A stretch of 64,000 bases of DNA from contig NZ_LBJG01000093.1 of NCBI RefSeq assembly GCF_028128765.1, positions 124,001 to 188,000 on the forward strand, in the 5' to 3' direction. Both the position numbers and the translations under genes were made by a program. Shown one piece after another: positions 46,653-55,786 of this stretch (the stretch's first letter is position 1; the number at the start of each line of letters is the position of its first letter). The notes under the pieces were generated by a model that searched no databases, was not told the DNA's origin, and saw nothing but the letters and a program-made list of their open reading frames with translations. Origin of the DNA: Bradyrhizobium sp. CCBAU 51627 (GTDB taxonomy: Bacteria > Pseudomonadota > Alphaproteobacteria > Rhizobiales > Xanthobacteraceae).

Positions 46653-48260
46653 TCAGCCCGACTTGGTCCTGTCGAGAGCGAGCAGACCGCGCGCCTCGAG
46701 CTCGTCGCGCACCATGCGCTTCGGCACCTTGCCGTAGCCGGATTTCGGCAACGACTCCCAGAAGAAGAACCGCTTCGGCATCTTGTAGCGCGGCACCTTC
46801 GGCGACAGAAATGCCGCCATTTCCGCCTCGCTGACGGGCTTGGCGCCCTCGCGGGGGACGCAGACGGCGACGCCGACCTCGCCCCAGGTCGCATCAGGCA
46901 CGCCGAGCACCGCGACCTCGCCGACCGCAGGATGGGTCAAGATCTTCTCCTCGATCTCGCGCGGATAGATATTGGAGCCACCGGAGATGTACATGTCGGA
47001 AGCCCGACCCGTGATGTAGACGAACCCCTCCTCGTCCATATGGCCGAGGTCGCCGGTGCGGAACCAGCCGTTGCGGAATGCCTTCGCGTTGGCCTCGGGG
47101 TTGTCATAATAACCGGCGAGCACCGCGGGCCCGATCACGCAGATCTCGCCGCTCTGGTTCGCCCCGAGCTCGCGCCCCTCGTCGTCCTGGATCGAGACCT
47201 GCATGCCGGTGCGCTCGAAGCCACAGGTGCCGATCTTCGCATGCGGCCCGTCCTCGGGATCGTGCAGCGCCGCCGGCAATACGGTGATGTTGCCGGTGAC
47301 CTCGCCCAGCCCGAAATATTGCACGATGACCTTGCCGAGCTTCCTCAGCGCGGCCTTCTGATCCTCGCGATACATCGGCGCGCCAGCATAGATGACGTGA
47401 CGCAGCGAGGAATGATCATATTTGTCAGCCGCGGGGTGCTCGACCATCATCTTCAAAATCGTCGGCACAGTGAAAAGATTACTGACCCGATGCGTTTCGA
47501 TCAGCCGGAACGCTTCGTCGATGTCGAATCGCTCGGTTGGCAGCAGCACGGTGCAGACGCCGCGCGCGGTCTGCACCAGCTGATGCACGCCGGCGCCGTG
47601 CGACAGCGGCGCCACCACCAGCGAGGCATCGGCTTCCGTCACCCCGGGCGTGAGGTCGGCGAGATGGTTGGTGACGACAAAGCCCATTTGCCCATGAGTC
47701 AGTACCGCCGCCTTCGAACGGCCCGTGGTGCCGGAAGTGAAGAAGAACCAGCAGGGATCGTCGTGCTCAACCGCGACGTTCTCGACCACCTGCCCTGGCT
47801 GCGAGGCGATCGCATCGGCGACCGAGCGCTCGCCAAACGTGCCCTTGCCGTCGATGCTCCAGGTGAACTCCAAGGTGCCGCCATTCACGGCCGCCGCGTG
47901 CTCAGGAAAATCGACATGGCACAGAAACGCCTTCGCACCCGAAGCCTGGGCGAGATAGGCGACCTCATCGGACATCAAGCGGAAATTGGTCGGCACCCAG
48001 ACCGCGCCGAGCCGGAACGCGGCGAACATCGAGACAAACATCTCGTCGCCATTCTTGGAATGAACCAGGATACGATCGCCCTTGACGATGCCGCGCGCGG
48101 CAAGTGCTGCGGCGAGCGCCGAGACCTGCGCATCGATCTCGCGCCAGGTCCAGGATTTGTCTCCCCAGACGAAGCCGGGGCGCGTTCCATGCCGCCGCGC
48201 ATTCTGGGTCAGCATGTAAGCGAGATTCATGACGCGGCGGGACATACGGAGCGGCTGCAT
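46653..48260 (-). CDS. Acyl-CoA synthetase / AMP-dependent ligase
   Basis: 535 residues from the ATG at 48260 (MQPLRMSRRVMNL). The ANL motifs are FFTSGTTGRSKAAVLTHGQ (P-loop), YFGLGEVTG, and the hinge YITGRASDMYISGG. The catalytic Lys is in KSGYGKVPKR near residue 510. It activates a carboxylic acid as an acyl-AMP and then CoA thioester. Substrate unknown; the medium-chain or aromatic range is likely by family. It is followed at once by the DUF296 gene. Confidence 0.88.
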   Translation of the reverse strand: MQPLRMSRRVMNLAYMLTQNARRHGTRPGFVWGDKSWTWREIDAQVSALAAALAARGIVKGDRILVHSKNGDEMFVSMFAAFRLGAVWVPTNFRLMSDEVAYLAQASGAKAFLCHVDFPEHAAAVNGGTLEFTWSIDGKGTFGERSVADAIASQPGQVVENVAVEHDDPCWFFFTSGTTGRSKAAVLTHGQMGFVVTNHLADLTPGVTEADASLVVAPLSHGAGVHQLVQTARGVCTVLLPTERFDIDEAFRLIETHRVSNLFTVPTILKMMVEHPAADKYDHSSLRHVIYAGAPMYREDQKAALRKLGKVIVQYFGLGEVTGNITVLPAALHDPEDGPHAKIGTCGFERTGMQVSIQDDEGRELGANQSGEICVIGPAVLAGYYDNPEANAKAFRNGWFRTGDLGHMDEEGFVYITGRASDMYISGGSNIYPREIEEKILTHPAVGEVAVLGVPDATWGEVGVAVCVPREGAKPVSEAEMAAFLSPKVPRYKMPKRFFFWESLPKSGYGKVPKRMVRDELEARGLLALDRTKSG

Positions 48261-48365
48261 CGGGCTTCCTCTTCGGCGGCGGACGGCACGCAAGCCGCCC
48301 GCTCATTGCAGCCCATTTATCGCCATCGAACGCGCCCCTGCAAGGCCGCGATCCGCACCCCTGCC

Positions 48366-48866
48366 CTACGGTTTCCTGAATTCGAACGGCGTTGCAGTGA
48401 TCGCCTTCTCCTTGACGCAGGCCTGCGCGCCAAAGCCGCCGCAGAAGCTGCCGTGCAGATCGAAACGGACGGTGCGCGCCGCGCCGTGTTTCATCGGCGG
48501 AGCCAGGATGGTGTAGCTGCGGACATAGCCGTCAAACACCTCACGCGTTCGGCCATCCGGCAGCGTCACCAGAATAGTCATGACGCAACCGCCGGTTCCG
48601 CAAAAGGAGCCCTCGCGCTCGGCGCATTTGGTGTCGCGGAAAGCGACGATGTAATCGTCGCGGCCATCGCCGGTCAGGTCGATCCTTCGCACCGTGTCCG
48701 GTGCGAACGCGACCTCGCCGCCGCCCTCGCTCCGGCACTCTTCATTGGCGTAGCGCAGCGCTTTCTGCACGCCTGTCGGATAGTCGGCAGGATTGAACGG
48801 TTTTGCATCGTCGGCGCGCGCGGCAGCGACGGCGAACAGGGCGAGCGGGAAGATGAGATAGCGCAT
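48366..48866 (-). CDS. Exported hypothetical protein with Cys-rich segment
   Basis: 166 residues from the ATG at 48866, which starts a signal peptide (MRYLIFPLALFAVAAARAD). The mature part carries DLTGDGRDDYIVAF, an FG-GAP-like calcium-binding pattern (DxTGDGxxD), and then several Cys pairs (KCAEREGSFCGTGGCVM ... SFCGGFGAQACVKE) able to form disulfides. The family is typical of Bradyrhizobium; role unknown. Confidence 0.7.
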   Translation of the reverse strand: MRYLIFPLALFAVAAARADDAKPFNPADYPTGVQKALRYANEECRSEGGGEVAFAPDTVRRIDLTGDGRDDYIVAFRDTKCAEREGSFCGTGGCVMTILVTLPDGRTREVFDGYVRSYTILAPPMKHGAARTVRFDLHGSFCGGFGAQACVKEKAITATPFEFRKP

Positions 48867-48960
48867 GCGCGTTTGTCGCCGGCGCCGATCCAACCGTTCA
48901 GGGAAATTTAAACATGATCGGCGCAACCTTCATCAGTTCTCGCGTACAGAGTACCGCATC

Positions 48961-49329
48961 ATGGTCAAAGCGCCTGCCGTCTTCCTATTGTCGCTGGCGC
49001 TCGGTGGATGTGCCATCGCCCCGCAGGCGCATCTTGCTCCCGATCCAGCCTTTAAGCCCGCGCACTACGCCTGGGATGGCGCCGGCGGCGAGGATCCCAA
49101 CCGGCCGCGCGCCGCCCAGCCGTCGCAGGCAACACGCACGGCCATCAGATCGGAGCGCACCCGGGCTCAGACCGGGCTGCAACCCTATTCGAAGGAGTGG
49201 TGGCAGGCCCAGGACGGCATCGAGGCCGAGCAGGACGCCAGGGTCAATCGGTCGCTCGTCATCTGTCAGGGCTGTCTCCGGCTGAAACAACAGCCGGAAG
49301 ATTCGCGGCTCGCCAAGGCGGCCGATTGA
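48961..49329 (+). CDS. Small lipoprotein
   Basis: 122 residues from the ATG at 48961. The lipobox LALGGC places the anchor Cys near residue 17. The mature protein is hydrophilic and Pro/Ala-rich (PRAAQPSQATRTAIRS) with a later CQGC pair. Envelope localisation is inferred from the lipobox. Function unknown. It shares the upstream gap with the divergent gene ending its start at 48866. Confidence 0.7.
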   Translation: MVKAPAVFLLSLALGGCAIAPQAHLAPDPAFKPAHYAWDGAGGEDPNRPRAAQPSQATRTAIRSERTRAQTGLQPYSKEWWQAQDGIEAEQDARVNRSLVICQGCLRLKQQPEDSRLAKAAD

Positions 49330-49419
49330 ACCGAACTGCCGTTACGCCGGTCTACTGAGGTACCGCGCAGACATCGGCCATTCCGGCCCCGTCGTGTGCC
49401 ATCATCTCAGGGACAATCC

Positions 49420-49935
49420 ATGCTCACCCGCCGCAGCCTCATTGCCGCCTCTCTCTTCGTCGCCACCACGCCCGCCTTCGCCCAAGCGCTCGCCGGTAAC
49501 GATCCCATCACGATCCTGACCGCGATTTACACCCGCGCCGCCAAAGGCAAGGGCGACGGCGGCGCGGCCTTTGTCACCGAGAACAAAGCCGCAAAAGCAA
49601 AATATCTCTCCAGGGCGCTGGTTGCGCTGTGGGCCAGGGCGGATGCGCATACGCCGAAGGGCGATGTCGGGCCGATCGATTTCGACCCCGTCACCAATGC
49701 GCAGGAACCCGACGTGAAGTCGTTCAAGGTTGACGCGGAGACGATGGAGGCCGACAAGGCCACCTTGGCGGTAACCATCACGGGCCATCGCAACGAGCGC
49801 AAACCCGCCGACCAGATCGTGCATTACGACTTCGTGCGCGAGGCTGGCGGCTGGAAGATCGACGACATCAAGGGCTCCTCCGACGGCGAAGCCTGGTCGG
49901 TCCGCAAGATGCTGACGGACTCGCTGAAAAGCTGA
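49420..49935 (+). CDS. Exported DUF3828-like protein
   Basis: 171 residues from the ATG at 49420. The signal peptide has a Tat-like RR pair (MLTRRSLIAASLFVATTPAFAQ). The mature part, KGDGGAAFVTENKAAKAKYLSRALVALWARADA, later VHYDFVREAGGWKIDDIKGSS, fits the NTF2/SnoaL-like DUF3828 pattern. Binding of a small ligand in the periplasm is possible. It precedes the GNAT gene by 11 bases, so the two may be co-transcribed. Confidence 0.75.
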   Translation: MLTRRSLIAASLFVATTPAFAQALAGNDPITILTAIYTRAAKGKGDGGAAFVTENKAAKAKYLSRALVALWARADAHTPKGDVGPIDFDPVTNAQEPDVKSFKVDAETMEADKATLAVTITGHRNERKPADQIVHYDFVREAGGWKIDDIKGSSDGEAWSVRKMLTDSLKS

Positions 49936-49946
49936 CCGGAGACGTC

Positions 49947-50222
49947 ATGAGCGAAATCATCGACAACAAGGCCCATCACCGCTACGAGCTCGAGGTGGAT
50001 GGCCATCTCACGACTGAGCATTACAAGCTCGATGGCAATGTCATTACTTTCGAGCATACCGACGTGCCGAAGGAACTGGGCGGCAAAGGCGTCGGCTCGA
50101 AGCTGGTGCAAGGCGCCCTCGACCAGGTCCGCGCCCGCGGCCTGAAGCTGATCCCGCAATGCCCGTTCGTAAAGGCATGGATCGAGAAGCATCCGGACTA
50201 TCAGGACCTGGTGAAGAGATGA
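49947..50222 (+). CDS. Small GNAT-family acetyltransferase
   Basis: 91 residues of the short YjdJ/GNAT type. The acetyl-CoA loop is ELGGKGVGSKLVQGAL and the active region ends CPFVKAWIEKHPDYQDLV. Such minimal acetyltransferases act on unknown small molecules or proteins. A paralogue of the same length is encoded at 51892. It converges on the SPW gene. Confidence 0.88.
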   Translation: MSEIIDNKAHHRYELEVDGHLTTEHYKLDGNVITFEHTDVPKELGGKGVGSKLVQGALDQVRARGLKLIPQCPFVKAWIEKHPDYQDLVKR

Positions 50223-50271
50223 GCGAGTTCAGGCCCGCCGATGACGCGGCGGGCCTGCCGACATCCGCGGC

Positions 50272-50670
50272 CTATTGGCCGTGCCTCAGCAAGTCCTGGT
50301 CACTCAGATCCCAGTCCTGCCACAGCTGGAGGATTCCGAGCAGCACGACCACTCCGCCGAGACTTGTGTGGTAGATGCGGAGAAAGCCTGCATCGGAGTA
50401 GCCGAGAGCATAAGGCGAGGCGATGAGCCAGAATCCGACCAGGATCGTCGCGAACTCTTGCCAACGTTGCAGTGCGACATATTCGAGCTGGCTGACTCCA
50501 AAGACGACCAGGCCGACTGCGATCGCATTCAGGATCGTCGTCTCATTTCCGACGATGGGCGTCGGCTCGCGGATGGGAAACCATGGCGACACGACGATCA
50601 GCGCGCCGAGGATCATCCCGCACCAGTCTTCCCATTTGCGATGAGTATTCAAGAAACCAAAATCCGACAT
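50272..50670 (-). CDS. SPW-repeat membrane protein
   Basis: 132 residues with three to four hydrophobic segments. VVSPWFPIREP is the SPW motif and LIASPYALGYS a second copy, each in front of a membrane helix. The family consists of small inner-membrane proteins of unknown function, often stress-related. No neighbours in an operon. Confidence 0.82.
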   Translation of the reverse strand: MSDFGFLNTHRKWEDWCGMILGALIVVSPWFPIREPTPIVGNETTILNAIAVGLVVFGVSQLEYVALQRWQEFATILVGFWLIASPYALGYSDAGFLRIYHTSLGGVVVLLGILQLWQDWDLSDQDLLRHGQ

Positions 50671-50853
50671 CGTATCCTCCTACAAAAGAGGCATACGTCA
50701 GCGGCTGGCGATCATGACACTCCGAATGTCCAACGACCCTGCCGGCCGCATTCGGGCGTATGTCCTGTGAGGGACGTGGGAACCGCCGCGGAACTTGCAA
50801 GAGCAATACCGGGAATTATTCGTTATCGCCGCGCTGTTCATCCCGCGCTGAGG

Positions 50854-51788
50854 TTACAACGCCCCGAGCTTCCTCAGCGCCTCCTGCGCCGTCTGAAGAC
50901 CGGGCTTCAATTCCAGCGCCTTCCGGAAATCGGCGATCGCGCCCTTCGTATCGCCGAGCCGCATCTTGGCCTGGCCGCGATTGTTCCAGGAGAACCCATC
51001 GGCGGGATCGTATTGGAGCGCCTTGTCGTAGTCGGCAAGGCCGCCTTTGTTGTCGCCGAGGTAAAGCCGGATCATGCCGCGATTGCGCCAGCCGCGCGCA
51101 TCTGACGGCGCAACGCGGATCGCCTCACCATAATCGGAGGCAGCGCGGTCGAGTTGCTCGCTGTCACGATAGACGTTGCCACGATCGATATAGGCGAGCA
51201 CATCGGGCGCAAGCTTGATCCGCATCGTGTAGTCGGCCAACGCATGCACCGTATCGTGCTTGCGGGCATAGACGTAGCCGCGATTGGCGTAGGCGGCGGC
51301 ATAGCTGGGATCGCGCTTGATCGTCGTATCGAAATCGGCGATGGCGCCATCGAGATCGCCCTTGTTGTAGCGAGACTCGCCGCGATTCTATAGGCCATCG
51401 CCAGCGACGGATCGAGCTTGATGGCCTGGTCGTACTCGGCAATGGCGCGATCATAGTCGCGCATGAAGCTGTAGACGCGGCCGCGATTGTTGAAGGCGCA
51501 GGCGTAGGTCGGGTCGAGCTTGACCGCCTCGTCGAGGTCGGACAGCGCCGCATCGAACTCGCGCTTCTCGGTGAAGCCATGACCGCGGTTGCAATAGGCG
51601 CCCGCGAGCCTCCGGCCGGTCTCGCTCTTGGTGTCGATCACGATCGAGCAGGCCTTCACCCGCTCATCCGGCGTGCTGGTTGGCCCCACGCACGCTTGCC
51701 AGGCCGGACCGCCCTCGGCTGCGGCCGGGGCCGGCGCTGTCGCGGCGAACACGGGGAGCAAGACCCCGAGACTGAACAGGATACGCAT
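50854..51788 (-). pseudogene. Exported TPR protein with a one-base deletion
   Basis: The reading frame from the ATG at 51788 carries a signal peptide (MRILFSLGVLLPVFAATAP) and two TPR units, then loses sense after DPSLAMAYR at about 51388. Continuing in the next frame gives RGESRYNKGDLDGAIADF and further TPR units (YANRGYVYARKHD, WRNRGMIRLYLGDNKGGLADY) to the stop at 50854. Adding one base (A, minus strand) near 51386-51388 restores about 311 residues with an unbroken NRG pattern. As a single-base deletion in a short A run, it may be a sequencing error. Function would be a periplasmic scaffold. Confidence 0.85.
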
Positions 51789-51891
51789 TTTGCAGATATC
51801 TCCCCCGCGACAACCTCCCTTGGTCGCGCCTTGGCAAGCGCGGGTTCAGGCGCCTAGATCAGCAATAAGCAAGGCTTCGGAAGGATCAGGC

Positions 51892-52167
51892 ATGGCGGCA
51901 TCGGTACGCGACAACAAGGACAGGAGCCGCTTCGAACTCGATGTCGGCGGTGAGGTGGCCTTCGCCAATTACCTGCTGACACCATCGGCCATCATCATCA
52001 CTCACACCGAGACGCCGCGCGCGCTGCGCGGCCGCGGCATTGCGTCCGAGTTGATCAAGGGCGCGCTCGAGATCATCCGCCGCGACGGCAGGAAAGTGAT
52101 CGCGGGCTGCGGTTTTGTCGTCGACTACCTCGACAGGCATCCGGAGCATGCGGATCTCATGCCCTGA
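51892..52167 (+). CDS. Small GNAT-family acetyltransferase (second)
   Basis: 91 residues from the ATG at 51892. ETPRALRGRGIASELIKGALEIIRR is the acetyl-CoA loop and GCGFVVDYLDRHPEHADL the end, parallel to the protein at 49947 (same length and C-terminal pattern). The N-terminal SVRDNKDRSRFELDVGGEVAF also matches. The two are probably a duplicated pair. A hairpin terminator follows. Confidence 0.86.
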   Translation: MAASVRDNKDRSRFELDVGGEVAFANYLLTPSAIIITHTETPRALRGRGIASELIKGALEIIRRDGRKVIAGCGFVVDYLDRHPEHADLMP

Positions 52168-52176
52168 AACGCAAAT

Positions 52177-52198
52177 GGGCCCGCGACATCGCGGGCCC
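52177..52198. terminator. Hairpin terminator between the GNAT and DUF3597 genes
   Basis: GGGCCCGCG and CGCGGGCCC pair perfectly around ACAT, followed by TCTCG on the plus strand and preceded by GCAAAT. The T run is poor, so efficiency is uncertain; the stem can serve both strands. Confidence 0.6.
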
Positions 52199-52221
52199 TC
52201 TCGCATCGACCGCGTTGTGGA

Positions 52222-52635
52222 TCAGTGCTTGATTTCCGGCGGCAGCTTGCCACCATTTGCGGCGAGCTTGGACATCACCTGCTTGTGCAGCCAGACGTTC
52301 ATGCTGGCAGAATCGTTCATGTCGCCGGTGTAGCCGAGCTCCTTGGCCAGATCCTTGCGCGCTGCGAGGCTCGAATCGACGTCGAGCGCCTTCATGAGGT
52401 CGACGATCGAGGTGCGCCATTCCAGCTTCTCGCCCTTGTGCGCGGCGGCCGCCTTGTCGACGATTGCGGCGACGTCCACCGTTGCCGCAGGCGCGGCGGC
52501 CGGCGCAGACGCGGGCGCCGATCCGCTCGGCGCGCTCCCTGCAGGCGCGCTGCCCGCTGGCGCGCCGCCGGCGGGCGCAGCGGAACCCGGATGGCCGCCG
52601 AAGATCGCGCCCATGATTTTCCCGAAAATGCTCAT
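52222..52635 (-). CDS. DUF3597 protein
   Basis: 137 residues. The N-terminus, MSIFGKIMGAIFG, is amphipathic; residues about 17-50 are a low-complexity Ala/Gly/Pro/Ser linker (APAGSAPAGSAPSGSAP). The C-terminal domain is DUF3597, with VDVAAIVDKAAAAHKGEKLEWRTSIVDLMKALD. Related to LysM-type and BON-type small envelope proteins in some annotations, but the role is unknown. The repetitive linker differs in GC from the domain. Confidence 0.8.
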   Translation of the reverse strand: MSIFGKIMGAIFGGHPGSAAPAGGAPAGSAPAGSAPSGSAPASAPAAAPAATVDVAAIVDKAAAAHKGEKLEWRTSIVDLMKALDVDSSLAARKDLAKELGYTGDMNDSASMNVWLHKQVMSKLAANGGKLPPEIKH

Positions 52636-52970
52636 GTCTGCTCCCCGAATAGGATCCCGTTGGAAGGCCCTGAGCGGGCCATTATAGATGAAGTTTCTGC
52701 ATTGCGCCCGCGCTGCTCGCGCGACCCACTCACAGCATGAGCTTATCTGCGGCGAAATGACGACCGGATGACGTCATCGAGGTTGCACTGCGGCATCGAA
52801 TCTCACCCAAGCGTGAGGGACAGGACTCGGAAATAGGCGTACGCTTGACCTTCAGCTCGCGATGCCGTCCGGAATTCGCGTCTGGTTGGCACTCGCATAA
52901 CTCAGAAAAGCGGCCGCTTGCGCCGTTGTCGGCGCCGAGTTCGGCCGCATGGCAAGGGAGCAAGCCGACC

Positions 52971-53873
52971 ATGGCCACACTCTATCAGGGCAATGTCCCC
53001 ACGATGGGCCAGACCGCAAACGCGGCTGGACCGGTGATCCGAACCATCCAACTCTCCGACCTGCATGACGCGCTCAAGCGGGGCTGGGAAGACTTCAAGG
53101 CGGTTCCGAGCCACGCCATCATTCTCTGCGTGATCTATCCGGTGCTCGGCCTCGTGCTCGCCCGCGTGGTGATGGGCTATTCGGTGCTCCCGCTGCTGTT
53201 TCCGCTCGCCGCGGGCTTCGCCCTGATCGGCCCGTTCGCAGCGCTCGGCCTCTATGAGCTCTCAAGCCGTCGCGAGCGCCACGAAGAGGCCAGCGCCTGG
53301 GATGCCATGGACGTGCTGCGCTCACCCTCCTTTGGTGCCATGCTCGGCCTCGGCACGCTACTGCTTGCATTGTTCGTAACCTGGGTCGCGACCGCGCAGG
53401 CGATCTATGTGGCGGCATTCGGCTACGAGGGCGTGACCGGAATCTCGGATTTCGTGACGCGCGTTCTGACGACATCGCAGGGCTGGTGGCTGATCGTGGT
53501 CGGTTGCGGCACGGGCTTTCTATTCGCGCTCGCTGCGCTCTGCATCAGCGCCGTATCGTTCCCGCTGATGCTCGACCGCCATGCCGGCGCGCTGGAGGCG
53601 ATGGTCACCTCACTTCGCGTCGTCGCCAAAAACCCGGTGCCGATGGCGGCCTGGGGCCTGATCGTCGCGGTGCTGCTGGCGCTCGGCACCATTCCTGCCT
53701 TCCTCGGACTCGCAGTCGTCATCCCCCTGCTCGGCCACGCCACTTGGCACCTGTATCGTAAGGCCATCGTCTCGGAGCCCGGCGCGCGGCCGGTGCCGCC
53801 TCCGCCTCAGCGTCCCCGCAAGCCGGCGGCGGATTTCCCCGCCAACTTGTTCCCGTGGCGGAATAGGGAATAG
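52971..53873 (+). CDS. DUF2189 integral membrane protein
   Basis: 300 residues from the ATG at 52971 (MATLYQGN). IRTIQLSDLHDALKRGWEDFKAVPSHA is the DUF2189 start, then six membrane segments fill residues about 45-270, and the tail is Pro-rich (PVPPPPQRPRKPA). The family is of unknown function in the inner membrane. A 12-bp inverted repeat lies after the stop. Confidence 0.82.
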   Translation: MATLYQGNVPTMGQTANAAGPVIRTIQLSDLHDALKRGWEDFKAVPSHAIILCVIYPVLGLVLARVVMGYSVLPLLFPLAAGFALIGPFAALGLYELSSRRERHEEASAWDAMDVLRSPSFGAMLGLGTLLLALFVTWVATAQAIYVAAFGYEGVTGISDFVTRVLTTSQGWWLIVVGCGTGFLFALAALCISAVSFPLMLDRHAGALEAMVTSLRVVAKNPVPMAAWGLIVAVLLALGTIPAFLGLAVVIPLLGHATWHLYRKAIVSEPGARPVPPPPQRPRKPAADFPANLFPWRNRE

Positions 53874-53895
53874 AGCGGCGACCTGACGAATCTTA

Positions 53896-53931
53896 CGGCC
53901 GATCCCGTCCAGCCCCCGGCGGGATCGGCCG
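53896..53931 (+). terminator. Long hairpin after the DUF2189 gene, possible terminator
   Basis: CGGCCGATCCCG (53896-53907) pairs perfectly with 53920-53931 around a 12-base loop. No T run follows (CTGTCATAC), so it may be an RNA-stabilising hairpin instead of a terminator. Confidence 0.45.
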
Positions 53932-54008
53932 CTGTCATACGCCTTGCTTTGGCCGCTGTTACATTAGACATTTCGCCGCCGGTCACTTCACGGAATCAAT
54001 TACCTCTG

Positions 54009-54833
54009 ATGACCCTGACGATTTCTCGTCTCGCTCTCGCAGCCCTTGCCCTCTCAGCCTCCATCGTATCCGTCGAGCCCACACTGGCTGCAGCCGCTTG
54101 CGGCTCGGGCAATTTCGACGCTTGGCTCGCCGACTTCAAAACCGAGGCCGCGGCAAAGGGCATCTCGCAACAGGCGATTACCGCCGGCCTTGCCGGCGTC
54201 ACCTTGGACCAGAGCGTGCTCAACCGTGACAAATCGCAAAAGGTCTTCAACCAGACCTTTGAAGAATTTTCCGGCCGCATGGTGCCGCCGCGGATGAAGC
54301 GCGGCTCCAACATGATGAAACAATACGGATCAGTGCTGTCGCGCATTGAGCAGGCTTATGGAGTGCCTGGCGAGATCCTGGTTGCGATCTGGGGCCTCGA
54401 AACCGATTTCGGCGTGAACACCGGCAAGTTCGCGACGATCCGCTCGCTTGCGACACTGGCCTATGATTGCCGGCGCGCCGAGCAGTTTCGTGGTGAACTG
54501 ATGGACGCGCTGCGCATCGTCCAGCGCGGCGATCTTACGCCCGCCGAGATGAAAGGCGCCTGGGCGGGCGAACTCGGCCAGACCCAATTCATGCCGTCAT
54601 CCTGGATGAAATACGCCGTCGATTTCGACGGCAACGGCAAGCGCGACCTGCTGCACAGCGCTCCCGACGTGCTCGCCTCCACTGCCAACTATCTCGCCGG
54701 CTATGGCTGGCAGAAGGGCAAGGACTGGCAGCCGGGCAGCCCGAACTTCGCGGTCCTGCAGCAGTGGAACAAGAGCGAGGTCTATTCCAAGACCGTGGCC
54801 TATTTCGCCACCCAACTCGCGCACGCTCCATAA
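54009..54833 (+). CDS. Lytic murein transglycosylase, MltB family
   Basis: 274 residues from the ATG at 54009, starting a signal peptide that ends near TLAAAACG. The SLT-type fold carries the catalytic Glu in IWGLETDFGVNTG and the conserved GELGQTQFMPSSW. It cleaves peptidoglycan glycan strands in the periplasm and releases anhydro-muropeptides. The lipobox of E. coli MltB is absent, so it is soluble. Terminator follows at 54860. Confidence 0.9.
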   Translation: MTLTISRLALAALALSASIVSVEPTLAAAACGSGNFDAWLADFKTEAAAKGISQQAITAGLAGVTLDQSVLNRDKSQKVFNQTFEEFSGRMVPPRMKRGSNMMKQYGSVLSRIEQAYGVPGEILVAIWGLETDFGVNTGKFATIRSLATLAYDCRRAEQFRGELMDALRIVQRGDLTPAEMKGAWAGELGQTQFMPSSWMKYAVDFDGNGKRDLLHSAPDVLASTANYLAGYGWQKGKDWQPGSPNFAVLQQWNKSEVYSKTVAYFATQLAHAP

Positions 54834-55633
54834 GACCTTCAAAGACAAACAAAGAAGTAGGGCCGGTCGCCCGGCGACTGGCCCCCTTTTGGATTGCGTT
54901 TACCGACCTGGTTACTTGCCCATAGTGGCGTGCATCGTCTTGTTCAGGTGCATGCCCCGTCGCCGTCGGGCATCGCCTCGATCGCGGTCCCTGTGTTCTC
55001 CAGATTGCCCGCGCTGCAGTCGCCCATGGCATGTTTTGTGGCCTGAGCCGGCGTGACGGCGCCACGCAGAGCCGCATGCGGGATTTCTGATTTTCATTAC
55101 AACTCTGCAATCTAAGCCCACACGTTCAACGTGTGTGCAACGCGTCATGAGGCAAGTATCTCCCGATATCTTCAGAAAAGACCGGTCCAGGTGCTCGCGA
55201 TCTCCTTGAGCCCGTATTCCTCTCTGTCCCCATCCCTCAGCCAAGATCGACGGCGCCTGTGGGCAATAATATGAATTAATATTCACTTTTATTGACCTGC
55301 AGCGCATGCGAATCGCGCATGCCCGACTTGGGCTCATTGAGGTGATGCAAAGGCTTTCCGCTCACGGGGATGTCACCTATTTTTAAGGTGCGTGGATTCG
55401 CAAAGATCCCTCGTAAGCCCGTGATTTCACGGGTGTTTGATGCACCTAACGTCCCTCTTTGCCTGACTGCGGGGCGGGAGCGCCAATCGGTTAATCATTT
55501 CCTAGCGTCGCTATGCGCTGTTCGCTTAGCTGCATCGCAACATTGGAACTATCGCAGTGCACCACCCTCACTTATATTCATTTCAACGATGAGGCCCGAA
55601 GCAAGGGCTGAATCAAACTACAGGAGACTACCA
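54834..55633. other. 800-base gap without a recognisable gene
   Basis: It holds the terminator above and a hairpin, CCCGTG-ATTT-CACGGG (55418-55433). Several short frames exist on the minus strand near 54912-55090, but none has codon use or a ribosome site that supports a gene. The part from about 55540 on is the presumed promoter and 5'UTR of the DUF1127 gene; the AT-rich TTATATTC near 55570 may be its -10. Confidence 0.5.
54860..54890 (+). terminator. Intrinsic terminator after the transglycosylase gene
   Basis: GGGCCGGTCGC (54860-54870) pairs with GCGACTGGCCC (54874-54884), one G-T pair, followed by CC and four T. Confidence 0.75.
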
Positions 55634-55786
55634 ATGCTGCTCTCGCTCATCCGCATGATCCAGGCCTTCCGGGACTATCAGCGCAATGTTGCCGAGTTGT
55701 CCCAGCTCAGCGACCGCGAACTTGCCGACATCGGTCTTGATCGCTCGGACATCCCGCGCGTTGCCGCCGGTCATTATCAGGGCTGA
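55634..55786 (+). CDS. DUF1127 small protein
   Basis: 50 residues from the ATG at 55634, with AGGAGA 6 bases upstream. The single DUF1127 motif LSQLSDRELADIGLDRSDIPRVAAGHY is complete and the N-terminus LLSLIRMIQAFRDYQRN is an amphipathic helix. Such small basic proteins are highly expressed in rhizobia and have been tied to RNA turnover and nutrient responses. A long 5' region precedes it. Confidence 0.88.
   Translation: MLLSLIRMIQAFRDYQRNVAELSQLSDRELADIGLDRSDIPRVAAGHYQG

Noticed and set aside
45615..48911. 1098-codon plus-strand open frame
   Set aside because: It covers the DUF296, ligase and secreted-protein genes on the other strand, and its translation is Arg/His-rich low complexity without domains.
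51386..51388. Programmed ribosomal frameshift in the TPR gene
   Set aside because: No slippery heptamer or downstream structure is evident at the junction; a deletion or read error is simpler.
54912..55110. Small minus-strand gene ending MHLNKTMHATMGK
   Set aside because: No ribosome site, no recognisable family and the three frames give equally poor protein sequences.
55418..55433. Hairpin CCCGTG-ATTT-CACGGG taken as a terminator
   Set aside because: The following TGTTTGA is not a T run and no gene ends just before it.
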